In this document: one piece after another, positions 24,932 to 31,849 of the stretch
How positions within the stretch are numbered: position 1 is the stretch's first letter
Layout of the letters: each line of letters starts with the position of its first letter
NCBI GenBank assembly: GCA_017466275.1
Contig: JAFTUL010000051.1
Coordinates: 1 to 35,043, forward strand
From: Clostridia bacterium
GTDB taxonomy: Bacteria; Bacillota; Clostridia; UMGS1883
Reading direction: 5' to 3'
DNA length: 35,043 nucleotides
Notes under the pieces: generated by a model
What the model was told of the DNA's origin: nothing
What the model saw: only the letters and a program-made list of their open reading frames with translations
The model's database searches: none
Translations under genes and position numbers: made by a program

Positions 24932-25624
24932 ATGTCTTTTATGAAAAGGTTAAAAAGAATATTTGCCCTGACAGCACTTATGATTATAACCGTAAATACC
25001 GCACATGCGGAGTTTTACTCAGTTCCTCAGGAATTAACTGGATATGGGGAGAGGATTTACAGTTCAGCCCGTTCATATTTCGGCAGAAGAAGCTTCAGCG
25101 GTTATTGCGGAACATATGTAAAGTGCCAACTTAGAGCAATGGGGATTTTTGAAAATCAGTATGATGTTCACGGTAACGGAAATCAATGGTATGCAAATTT
25201 TGAAAATGTAACACAGACCAGCGGCGGATACTATGTGTATAGAGAAAGCGGAAGCGACTGTCTTTATAAGCTTCAGGACAAATACGGTACAAACCTTAAA
25301 AATATTGTACTAAGTTTTCCTATACAATCAGGACGTTCTGCGGCAAGACCGGGTGCAGGCCATGCCTTTGTTATTTATGAAATTCGTGACGGTATCGCCT
25401 ATTACTCGGAGTCTTTCGGGTTTGGAGGTTTCAGCGAGGGTCAGGTTATAGCCGAGGATATAGATTCTCTTTTGACCAGATACACAAGAAGGCACGGTGC
25501 TTTGACCGGCTGTGTAATGCTCTCTGAAAATGAAATCCTTTCAGAAGAAGAGGAATACCTGAAAGTTGTTGAAGCGTTTATATCAGCTTTGGAGAATATG
25601 TCCGAGAGTGTTACAGTTGCATAA
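24932..25624 (+). CDS. secreted papain-like cysteine hydrolase (CHAP/NlpC-like), family uncertain
   Basis: A 230-residue exported protein of no family I can name with certainty. The signal peptide is residues 1-26 (MKRLKR, hydrophobic core, NTAHA cleavage). The mature part has the layout of a papain-fold amidase/peptidase: SGYCGTYVKCQL with candidate nucleophile C59 at a helix start, then much later GAGHAFVIYEIRDG with candidate H144 at a strand start, and YYSES about 14 residues on as possible third residue. CHAP and NlpC/P60 enzymes share this Cys...His...polar order and usually cut peptidoglycan peptides. The C-terminal tail (about 200-230) is acidic and helical. It precedes mltG, another wall enzyme, across a terminator hairpin. 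The ATG has TTGGAG upstream. Confidence 0.6.
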   Translation: MSFMKRLKRIFALTALMIITVNTAHAEFYSVPQELTGYGERIYSSARSYFGRRSFSGYCGTYVKCQLRAMGIFENQYDVHGNGNQWYANFENVTQTSGGYYVYRESGSDCLYKLQDKYGTNLKNIVLSFPIQSGRSAARPGAGHAFVIYEIRDGIAYYSESFGFGGFSEGQVIAEDIDSLLTRYTRRHGALTGCVMLSENEILSEEEEYLKVVEAFISALENMSESVTVA

Positions 25625-25637
25625 TTTTGTCTATCTT

Positions 25638-25667
25638 AATTCCCGTGTACAAACACGGGAATTTTTT
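25638..25667 (+). terminator. terminator between the cysteine-hydrolase gene and mltG
   Basis: Eleven-base-pair stem AATTCCCGTGT/ACACGGGAATT (25638-25648 with 25653-25663), four-base loop and a six-T tail (25662-25667). Only 31 bases separate it from the mltG ATG and I see no promoter there, so mltG may rely on read-through. Confidence 0.85.
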
Positions 25668-25698
25668 ACTTAAAATAAGAAATACGGAGATGATTTCA

Positions 25699-26709
25699 AT
25701 GAAGAAAAAAATCATAGTGGGTATTACTCTTGTAATTGCTTTGGTGGTGGCTTTTGTTGCTCTTACTATGTTTATGGAGTACACACGTACAAATTCCTCC
25801 GACAAAACTGTTACGGTGCAGATTCCCAAGGGTGCTTCTGAAAAAAAGATTGCTGAAATTCTTAAAGATAACGGAGTAATTGACTACGAAATCACTTTCC
25901 GCTTCAAAATGAAAAATTCTCCCTACCGCGGCAAGCTGAATTACGGAAAATTCGTGTTGAATAAGAATATGTGTCTTGATGACCTTATTGAAACTCTGGC
26001 AAAGCCCGGTGAATTTGAAAAAGGGATTACCATAACAATTCCCGAGGGTTACAGTGCTGAAAAAATAGCCTTGCTGTGTGAAAAAAAGGGCATATGCACT
26101 GCAGAAGAATTTCTGAAAGAGCTTTCCGAGGGTGCATTTAATAATGATTTTATAAAGGACATTCCCGATAAAGACGGTGTTAAATATAAGCTTCAGGGTT
26201 ATCTTTTCCCAAGCACATATAATTTCAGCAAGGATGCTGATGCATCTAAAGTTATAAACACACTTCTTTCCGAGTTCCAGACACAGTATAATAAAGTAAA
26301 GGATATGCTTCCCGAGGGAATGACTATGGCGGAGGCAATTAACCGTGCGGCACTTATTGAAAGGGAAGCGAAGATTGATTCTGAAAGGGAAATGATATCG
26401 GGTGTTATAGAAAACAGACTTAACATTGATATGATTCTCCAGATAGATGCCAGCGTTGTATATGCAATTTCCGACGGACTTTATGATGTTGACAGAGTGT
26501 TGTATAAGGATTTAGAGGTTGATTCTCCTTATAATACCTATAAGTTCAAGGGACTTCCTGCAGGGCCTATCTGTAACCCCGGTCTTGAATCAATCCGTGC
26601 GGCAATGAATCCGACCGAGCATAAATATCTTTACTATCATACAGATACTAATAAGAATGACGGAAATCATATTTTTAGCGAAAATTTTTCCCAGCATACG
26701 GCAAAATAA
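25699..26709 (+). CDS. mltG: endolytic transglycosylase MltG
   Basis: YceG-family lytic transglycosylase that cuts nascent glycan strands and sets their length. Residues 1-25 form a single N-terminal membrane anchor with positive-inside MKKK. A LysM-like domain (about 35-105, VQIPKGASEKKIAEILKDNG) precedes the catalytic domain, which has AALIEREA with catalytic E221 and LQIDASVVYA, then GLPAGPICNPGLESIRAAMNP. At 336 residues it is typical for Firmicutes. The ATG at 25699 has CGGAGATG upstream; in-frame starts further up lie in the terminator. Confidence 0.95.
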   Translation: MKKKIIVGITLVIALVVAFVALTMFMEYTRTNSSDKTVTVQIPKGASEKKIAEILKDNGVIDYEITFRFKMKNSPYRGKLNYGKFVLNKNMCLDDLIETLAKPGEFEKGITITIPEGYSAEKIALLCEKKGICTAEEFLKELSEGAFNNDFIKDIPDKDGVKYKLQGYLFPSTYNFSKDADASKVINTLLSEFQTQYNKVKDMLPEGMTMAEAINRAALIEREAKIDSEREMISGVIENRLNIDMILQIDASVVYAISDGLYDVDRVLYKDLEVDSPYNTYKFKGLPAGPICNPGLESIRAAMNPTEHKYLYYHTDTNKNDGNHIFSENFSQHTAK

Positions 26710-26721
26710 GGGATAAAAGCT

Positions 26722-26940
26722 ATGGAAAAATATATTGTAGACAGATTTGAAGAGGAATATCTGGTTCTTGAAAAAGAAACTGGAGAAACTCTTGATGTTC
26801 TCAAAAAAGAAATCCCCGATGCAAAAAAAGATGATGTAGTAATTTTTGAAAACGGGAAATATACTGTTGATAGAGAAGAAACAGAGGCACGCAAAAAAAT
26901 AATTGCAGAAAAATTGCGTAAACTATTTGAAAAGAAATAA
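26722..26940 (+). CDS. DUF3006 family protein
   Basis: A 72-residue cytoplasmic protein with the DUF3006 opening (M-x-Y-x-V-DRFE-x-x-Y-L-V-L-E) and a small beta-rich body ending in a lysine-rich helix. No enzymatic residues are known for the family. It lies 12 bases after mltG and probably shares its transcript. Its last codons carry the -35 of the mgtE promoter. Confidence 0.85.
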   Translation: MEKYIVDRFEEEYLVLEKETGETLDVLKKEIPDAKKDDVVIFENGKYTVDREETEARKKIIAEKLRKLFEKK

Positions 26941-26955
26941 ATTTTATGGTAAAAT
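26927..26955 (+). promoter_or_regulatory. promoter for the mgtE leader
   Basis: TTGAAA (26927-26932) inside the DUF3006 gene, 17-base spacer, TAAAAT (26950-26955) preceded by TGG (extended -10). The transcript would begin near 26962, giving a leader of about 150 bases. Confidence 0.6.
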
Positions 26956-26961
26956 AATATA

Positions 26962-27112
26962 AATACAATTTTTGTGAGGTGAGAAGAATGGACGCAGGAG
27001 GTAATAGTAAAATCGGACGAAGTATGCCTGACCGCGTTCATTTTTCGCGGTTATAGGCACCCTTTGTCCCTCAGACAGAATAAAAATATCATAATGAAAT
27101 GAGGGATTAGTC
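26962..27112 (+). promoter_or_regulatory. structured mgtE leader with sequestered ribosome site
   Basis: Two helices are visible. Hairpin A: TGCCT plus ACCGCG (27025-27029, 27031-27036) pair with CGCGGT plus AGGCA (27046-27051, 27055-27059), covering the last codons and stop of a small ORF. Hairpin B: TCCCTCA (27067-27073) pairs with TGAGGGA (27100-27106), which contains the mgtE Shine-Dalgarno GAGGG seven bases before its ATG. The same CCTCA can pair instead with TGAGG at 26975-26979, the ribosome site of the small ORF. It does not match the M-box consensus. Confidence 0.55.
26988..27056 (+). CDS. 22-codon leader ORF upstream of mgtE
   Basis: ATG at 26988, stop TAG at 27054-27056, predicted peptide beginning MDAGGNSKIGR and ending VHFSRL. 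A GAGGTGAG ribosome site stands four to eleven bases upstream, better than many real genes here. It lies between a candidate promoter and mgtE, and its 3' third is inside hairpin A, so ribosomes translating it would open that helix. I do not recognise the peptide; a cis-acting leader peptide is the likeliest role. It is too short for coding statistics. Confidence 0.5.
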   Translation: MDAGGNSKIGRSMPDRVHFSRL

Positions 27113-28468
27113 ATGGCGGAGAACAGAGATGTTCTTATCACCGAAATGATTATGCGTCTGATTGAAGGGAAGAAATACGCTTCAGTCCGTGATGCAATGG
27201 AAACAATGCACGCTGCCGACATTGCCGCAATTTTAGAGGAATGTCCCAAGGAGCAGGTGCCGCTTATTTTCAGACTTCTGCCCAAGGAGCTTGCGGCAGA
27301 AACCTTTGCTCAGATGGAGGAAGACCATCAGGAGCTTTTGATACAGAGCTTCAGCGACAGTGAACTTAAAGAGGTCGTTGACGAACTTTATGTAGACGAT
27401 GCCGCTGACCTTGTAGGTGAAATGCCTGCAAATGTTGTAAAAAGAATACTCAGGCAGGCAGACCCCGAAAAAAGAAAGCTTATTAACGAAATACTTAAAT
27501 ACCCCGAGGACAGTGCAGGAAGCATTATGACAACCGAGTATGTTTCCCTGCGTCCAGATATGACCGTCGAAGATGCCATAAAACGCATCAGAAGAACGGG
27601 TGTGGATAAGGAAACCATCAACACCTGCTATGTTACAAAGCAAAACAGAAAGCTTCTAGGTATAGTAACTATAAGAACACTTCTTCTTGCGGAAGAAAAT
27701 GCCACTATGCAGGAGCTTATGACAGAGGATGTAATATCTGCTCTTACAACTCAGGACCGTGAAGAGGTGGCTCTTGACTTTACAAAGTACGACCTTTCTG
27801 CAATGCCTGTTGTTGACGAGGAAAACCGTCTTGTCGGTATCGTTACCGTCGACGACGTTATGGATGTATTGCAGGAGGAAACTACCGAGGATATTGAGAA
27901 GATGGCGGCTATTATCCCACTTGACAAGCCCTATCTCAAAACGGCAGCGTTTAAAATGTTCCTTAGCCGTGTGCCGTGGCTTCTTATAATGATGCTGTCG
28001 GCAACTTTTACAGGACTAATTATCACGCACTATGAAACCGCACTTGCCGCAAATATAGTTCTTGTAGCAAGTATTCCCATGCTGATGTCAACGGGCGGTA
28101 ATGCAGGAAGCCAGTCGTCAGTTACGGTTATCCGCGGACTTTCAATTGGGGAGATAGAATTCCCCGACATTTTAAGAGTAATGTGGAAAGAAATCAGGGT
28201 AGCAATTCTTTGCGGACTTACGCTGGCAGTAGTTAGTTATTTTAAATTTATACTGTTTGACGGTGTAGGCTGGGATGTAGCTCTCGTAATATCGCTTACC
28301 CTTTTTGTAACGGTTGCCGTTGCGAAGATTGTAGGATGTACGCTTCCCATGATTGCAGACAAAATCGGATTTGACCCTGCAGTTATGGCAAGCCCCTTTA
28401 TAACAACAATTATTGACGCCGTTTCATTGGCGATATATGTAAATATAGCAATGAATCTATTGTTATAA
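27113..28468 (+). CDS. mgtE: magnesium transporter MgtE
   Basis: Dimeric Mg2+ channel of the inner membrane, gated by cytoplasmic Mg2+. At 451 residues with the standard order: the N domain of helical repeats (about 20-125, ADIAAILEECPKEQ and LVGEMPANVVKRIL), two CBS domains (about 135-250, AGSIMTTEYVSL and MPVVDEENRLVGIVTVDDV), a plug helix and five membrane helices. The selectivity region STGGNAGSQSS is present. Its ribosome site is in hairpin B of the leader described above, suggesting translational control. It ends in a clear terminator. Confidence 0.97.
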   Translation: MAENRDVLITEMIMRLIEGKKYASVRDAMETMHAADIAAILEECPKEQVPLIFRLLPKELAAETFAQMEEDHQELLIQSFSDSELKEVVDELYVDDAADLVGEMPANVVKRILRQADPEKRKLINEILKYPEDSAGSIMTTEYVSLRPDMTVEDAIKRIRRTGVDKETINTCYVTKQNRKLLGIVTIRTLLLAEENATMQELMTEDVISALTTQDREEVALDFTKYDLSAMPVVDEENRLVGIVTVDDVMDVLQEETTEDIEKMAAIIPLDKPYLKTAAFKMFLSRVPWLLIMMLSATFTGLIITHYETALAANIVLVASIPMLMSTGGNAGSQSSVTVIRGLSIGEIEFPDILRVMWKEIRVAILCGLTLAVVSYFKFILFDGVGWDVALVISLTLFVTVAVAKIVGCTLPMIADKIGFDPAVMASPFITTIIDAVSLAIYVNIAMNLLL

Positions 28469-28470
28469 AA

Positions 28471-28495
28471 AAAGGCGGTCAATGACCGCCTTTTT
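28471..28495 (+). terminator. terminator of mgtE
   Basis: Stem AAAGGCGGTC/GACCGCCTTT with AAT loop (28471-28480 and 28484-28493) followed by TT and a preceding A run. Only 16 bases before the uvrC ATG, so uvrC needs read-through or initiation within mgtE. Confidence 0.88.
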
Positions 28496-28511
28496 CGTAC
28501 AGGTGAGTATT

Positions 28512-30350
28512 ATGAATGAAATAATTTTAGAAAAACTTGATAAATTGCCCCAAAAACCGGGTGTGTATATGATGAAAGACGCAGGCGGAAGAATTATCTA
28601 TGTAGGTAAGGCAAAGATTCTTCGAAACCGTGTCCGTCAGTATTTTCAGGCGTCTGCTAATCATAGTCTGAAAACCAAGGTTATGGTGTCTAAAATAGCT
28701 GACCTTGACTACATCATCTGCGACAGCGAGATGGAAGCACTTGTCCTTGAGTCCAATCTTATCAAGGAAAATAAACCAAGGTATAACATTCTTCTTAAAG
28801 ACGACAAACATTATCCATATATTAAAATAACCATAAACGAGGAATATCCACGTATGCTTTTTGTCCGCAGGATAGAAAATGACGGTGCAAAATACTTCGG
28901 CCCGTACCCAAGCGGATATTCAATCAAGGAAACAATGGAGCTTTTGAAAAATATTTTTCTTTTGCCCCATTGCCATAAGCAGTTTCCCCGTGATTTGAAA
29001 AAGGACAGACCTTGCCTTTACTATTCAATGGGGCGTTGCAGCGGAATCTGTCAGGGTAATGTTTCACCCACGGAGTATAAAAAGATTTTTAAAAACATCA
29101 TAAAATTCCTTGAGGGTAAGGATGAAGAGGTTATAAGTCAGCTTCAGGAAGAAATGCTCGAAGCATCCCGAAATCTTGAATTTGAACGTGCAGCACTTCT
29201 TCGTGACCGTGCCGCATCTGTACAGAGGCTTGGCGAGCAACAAAAAGTCATTACCGACAGCGTGGGGGATGTGGATGTTATTGCGGTTGCAGCGGAGGAT
29301 TCTCTTGCTTCTGCAGAGGTATTCTATATCCGTGGAGGCAGACTTATCGGAAAGGACAGCTTCGACCTTTCTCAGGGTATAAATCAGGAGCCGAGGCAGA
29401 TTATTTCGGAATTTGTAACTGCATTTTATGCCCGTGATAATTTTATTCCGCAGACTATACTCCTTTCTCATTATATGGACGACCTTGAAACAATGGAGGA
29501 GCTTCTCACCGAGAAAAAGGGCAAACGTGTCTATATAAAAGTGCCTGCACGCGGTGATAACAAGAAAACCGTTGATATGGCGTATAATAATGCCCTTAAA
29601 AATATTGAAAACTATAAAACCGTTCAGGTAAAGGAAAAGCTCCGTGTAGAGTCCGTGACGGAGCTTGCAAAGGCACTCAAACTGGAGGTTATTCCTGACA
29701 GAATTGAGTCCTACGATATTTCCCATATATCGGGAGCAGATCCCGTTGCATCTATGATTGTATTTGAAAACGGAAAAAGTGCAAAAAAAGAATACCGCCG
29801 TTTCAAAATCAAAACGGTGGAGGGTGCAAACGATACGGCATCACTACGTGAGGTATTGCTCAGGCGTTTTACCCACGAAAAAAGAGAGGGCGACGGAAAA
29901 TTTTCTGTATTACCCGACCTTATTCTTCTTGACGGCGGTAAAGGTCAGTTAAGTACTATTAAGGAGCTGTTCAATGAAATCGGAGTGGATGTGCCAGTAT
30001 TCGGTATGGTGAAGGACGACAAGCACCGTACCCGTGCACTTCTCAGCGAAGATGGGGAAGTGTACTTAAACCCCGTCAGCTCAGTATTTCACCTCATAAC
30101 AAACATTCAGGATGAGGTACACCGCTTTGCAATCGAATATCACCGCAGTCTGCACCGTAAAAACACTATTGAAAGCGAGCTTGAAAAAATTCAGGGAATA
30201 GGAAAGCAGAAGAGAATTGCACTTTTAAAACACTTTAAAAGTATCGGTAAAATTAAAACTGCATCGGTAAACGAATTGCTTTCCGTAAAAGGAATAAGCC
30301 TAAAAAATGCGGAGGATATATCGGAGTATTTTAAAAACAAGGAGGGGTAA
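28512..30350 (+). CDS. uvrC: excinuclease ABC subunit C
   Basis: Nuclease of UvrABC nucleotide excision repair. The GIY-YIG domain is at the N terminus (GVYMMKDAGG, IIYVGKAKILRNRVRQYF, residues 17-45), followed by a C-x7-C motif region (PCLYYSMGRCSGICQG), a UVR motif (about 200-235), the RNase H-like 5' nuclease domain with ESYDISHISG and LILLDGGKGQL, and a C-terminal double HhH (IQGIGKQKRIALL, VKGISLKNAEDI). Length 612. The ATG at 28512 has CAGGTGAG upstream; an earlier in-frame ATG lies in the mgtE terminator. No LexA-like box is seen. Confidence 0.97.
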   Translation: MNEIILEKLDKLPQKPGVYMMKDAGGRIIYVGKAKILRNRVRQYFQASANHSLKTKVMVSKIADLDYIICDSEMEALVLESNLIKENKPRYNILLKDDKHYPYIKITINEEYPRMLFVRRIENDGAKYFGPYPSGYSIKETMELLKNIFLLPHCHKQFPRDLKKDRPCLYYSMGRCSGICQGNVSPTEYKKIFKNIIKFLEGKDEEVISQLQEEMLEASRNLEFERAALLRDRAASVQRLGEQQKVITDSVGDVDVIAVAAEDSLASAEVFYIRGGRLIGKDSFDLSQGINQEPRQIISEFVTAFYARDNFIPQTILLSHYMDDLETMEELLTEKKGKRVYIKVPARGDNKKTVDMAYNNALKNIENYKTVQVKEKLRVESVTELAKALKLEVIPDRIESYDISHISGADPVASMIVFENGKSAKKEYRRFKIKTVEGANDTASLREVLLRRFTHEKREGDGKFSVLPDLILLDGGKGQLSTIKELFNEIGVDVPVFGMVKDDKHRTRALLSEDGEVYLNPVSSVFHLITNIQDEVHRFAIEYHRSLHRKNTIESELEKIQGIGKQKRIALLKHFKSIGKIKTASVNELLSVKGISLKNAEDISEYFKNKEG

Positions 30351-30366
30351 TTACCCCTCCTTGTTT
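30335..30366. terminator. perfect 32-base palindrome, shared terminator of uvrC and the Xre gene
   Basis: Arms AAACAAGGAGGGGTAA (30335-30350) and its exact reverse complement (30351-30366), no spacer; the real hairpin would have a loop of about four bases and a 14-bp stem. The symmetry centre falls exactly between the two converging stop codons, so UvrC and the regulator both end NKEG. Tails are short. Confidence 0.75.
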
Positions 30367-30593
30367 ACTCCATAGAATATTGCGTCAAAATCAGTATTTA
30401 AAATCTCTTTAATTAAAAGTAGCTCATCTGCATACAGGTGCCTTTGCCCAACCTCAATTTTTGCCATGGCACTTCTTGTTATATCGCATCCGCGAAGTTG
30501 CAGTTTCGCAGATAAAATGTCCTGTGTCATACCAATGCTTTCGCGGATAGCTCTTATGTTATGACCGATTTGTGTTTCGATTATTTTATTCAT
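30351..30593 (-). CDS. Xre-family helix-turn-helix regulator
   Basis: An 80-residue DNA-binding protein that is essentially one HTH_3 domain. The layout is IGHNIRAIRESIGMTQDILS, with recognition around ITRSAMAKIEVGQRHLYADELLLI, ending in a short amphipathic tail. There is no sensor domain. It is divergent from a secreted WG-repeat protein, and TGCAC repeats lie between the two genes, so autoregulation and control of that neighbour are likely. AAAAGGAG precedes the ATG. Confidence 0.9.
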   Translation of the reverse strand: MNKIIETQIGHNIRAIRESIGMTQDILSAKLQLRGCDITRSAMAKIEVGQRHLYADELLLIKEILNTDFDAIFYGVNKEG

Positions 30594-30605
30594 AATAACT
30601 CCTTT

Positions 30606-30680
30606 TGCACTTATACGAGAACAATATATTGACTTTATTATATTATGATGTTATAATAAAAATGCACCTATACAAGTGCA
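30606..30680. promoter_or_regulatory. TGCACYTATAC operator repeats between the Xre and WG-repeat genes
   Basis: Direct repeats TGCACTTATAC (30606-30616) and TGCACCTATAC (30663-30673), and an inverted GTGCA at 30676-30680, so the second site is a dyad TGCAC-N8-GTGCA. They flank the plus-strand promoter and overlap the minus-strand -35 (GTGCAA on the plus strand, 30676-30681). Confidence 0.6.
30629..30657 (+). promoter_or_regulatory. promoter of the WG-repeat gene
   Basis: TTGACT (30629-30634), 17-base spacer, TATAAT (30652-30657). The opposing repeat at 30663-30680 is centred near +10 of this promoter, a typical repression position. Confidence 0.75.
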
Positions 30681-30681
30681 A
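30653..30681 (-). promoter_or_regulatory. promoter of the Xre gene
   Basis: Minus-strand TTGCAC (30676-30681), 17-base spacer, TATTAT (30653-30658). It overlaps the other promoter's -10, and its -35 is part of the operator dyad. Confidence 0.55.
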
Positions 30682-30700
30682 AACATAAGGAGGTATTACT

Positions 30701-31795
30701 ATGAAAAAATGTAGTTTCAGAATTTTTGGCATCTTGATGGTTGTGATGCTTCTTTTGCAAGCTTTTGTTTTTGCATACGATGACGGAAGCGAAGACGGTA
30801 TGTTTAGAGTGATTGACCTCGGTGATGTACAGATTGCCTACACAAACAGACTTGGTATGGGGCTTCGTGATTCTTATATGTACCGTGGTTGCGGTGTGTT
30901 TGATAAAGACGGAAAGGTTATTGTAGAACCAATCTATAATGAAATTCTTCCTCCGTCAGAGGGACGTGCCGCCTTTGTTTTAGATGGAAAAATAGGATTT
31001 TTTGACGAAAACTGGAACGTTGTAATAGAGCCAAAGTATTTCTGTAATGTGTATCCCCTTAAAATCAAATTTTCAGAAGGACTTGCGGCTGTGGGAAAGG
31101 GAAGTTTTTCCGAAAAAGTTCTGTGGGGGTATATTGACCGTGATGGCAATGAGGTTATTGACTTTATTTACGACAGTGCCGAAAATTTTGAAAACGGAGT
31201 TGCACGGGTAGGTCTGGAAGAGGGCGTATATAACTACAACACAAAGATGAAAACGGGCAAAATTGATAAGGACGGAAATGTTTTAGAGCCGTTTAAATTT
31301 TCATACTATTGGGGAAACGAGTATCTGTGGGAAAATGAAACCCTTGATGTTCTTCTTAGTGAAAATCTGGTAGAGCTTAATGGTAGGCGTTATGAAAATG
31401 CAGACCTTGAATATCCCTTTATAAACTACCATGGTTACAGCTACATTCCTCTTTCATACTATGGGTGCAGAATGATGGGCATAAACTGTGACTGGACTCC
31501 TGATGAGGGTGTAATGCTCTCGGGCGGAGGCGAAATGGCAGAGGATATTGTGGGTAAAAACGGTATGAAATCGGGGGTTTACCAAAAGGCGAAAATCTAC
31601 AAGGGCAAGCTTTCTGTAAATGGAAAGGTATATGAATACGGTGATACCTCATATCCACTTATTACTTTTCGTAATGTAGTATATATGCCAGTTTTATGGC
31701 AGACAGGCATGGAAGAACTGGGGATAGATTACAAATTTCTTCGTGCTGACCAGATAGGCGGCGAGGACGGCTGCATGGTATTTCAAACAAAATAA
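30701..31795 (+). CDS. secreted WG-repeat protein with copper-amine-oxidase-N-like domain
   Basis: A 364-residue exported protein. The signal peptide is residues 1-26 (MKKCSFR, long hydrophobic core, FVFA cleavage). Residues about 65-200 contain WG-type repeats of about 35-40 residues: GVFDKDGKVIVEPIYNEI, IGFFDENWNVVIEPKYF and WGYIDRDGNEVIDFIYD, a beta fold often found in secreted or lipid-linked Clostridia proteins. From about 220 to the end two motifs (VELNGRRYENADLEYPFINY and SVNGKVYEYGDTSYPLITF) resemble the copper amine oxidase N-terminal domain, a non-catalytic beta module of Firmicutes surface proteins. No enzyme active site is visible. AAGGAGG precedes the ATG. Role unknown. Confidence 0.82.
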   Translation: MKKCSFRIFGILMVVMLLLQAFVFAYDDGSEDGMFRVIDLGDVQIAYTNRLGMGLRDSYMYRGCGVFDKDGKVIVEPIYNEILPPSEGRAAFVLDGKIGFFDENWNVVIEPKYFCNVYPLKIKFSEGLAAVGKGSFSEKVLWGYIDRDGNEVIDFIYDSAENFENGVARVGLEEGVYNYNTKMKTGKIDKDGNVLEPFKFSYYWGNEYLWENETLDVLLSENLVELNGRRYENADLEYPFINYHGYSYIPLSYYGCRMMGINCDWTPDEGVMLSGGGEMAEDIVGKNGMKSGVYQKAKIYKGKLSVNGKVYEYGDTSYPLITFRNVVYMPVLWQTGMEELGIDYKFLRADQIGGEDGCMVFQTK

Positions 31796-31820
31796 AAAAA
31801 GAGGCGTCAGCCTCTTTTTT
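31795..31820. terminator. bidirectional terminator between the WG-repeat gene and dinB
   Basis: AAAAAAGAGGC, GTCA loop, GCCTCTTTTTT (31795-31805 and 31810-31820). U-tracts exist on both strands, serving both converging genes. Confidence 0.9.
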
Positions 31821-31849
31821 CATTGCAAAAGGATAACCTTGTCATCCAC

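Noticed and set aside
26962-27112. M-box (ykoK) magnesium riboswitch upstream of mgtE
   Set aside because: The conserved M-box opening and core strings (such as the GCTGCTGCC and GTCCAAAGACGCC-type segments) are absent; the leader is too short and contains an ORF instead.
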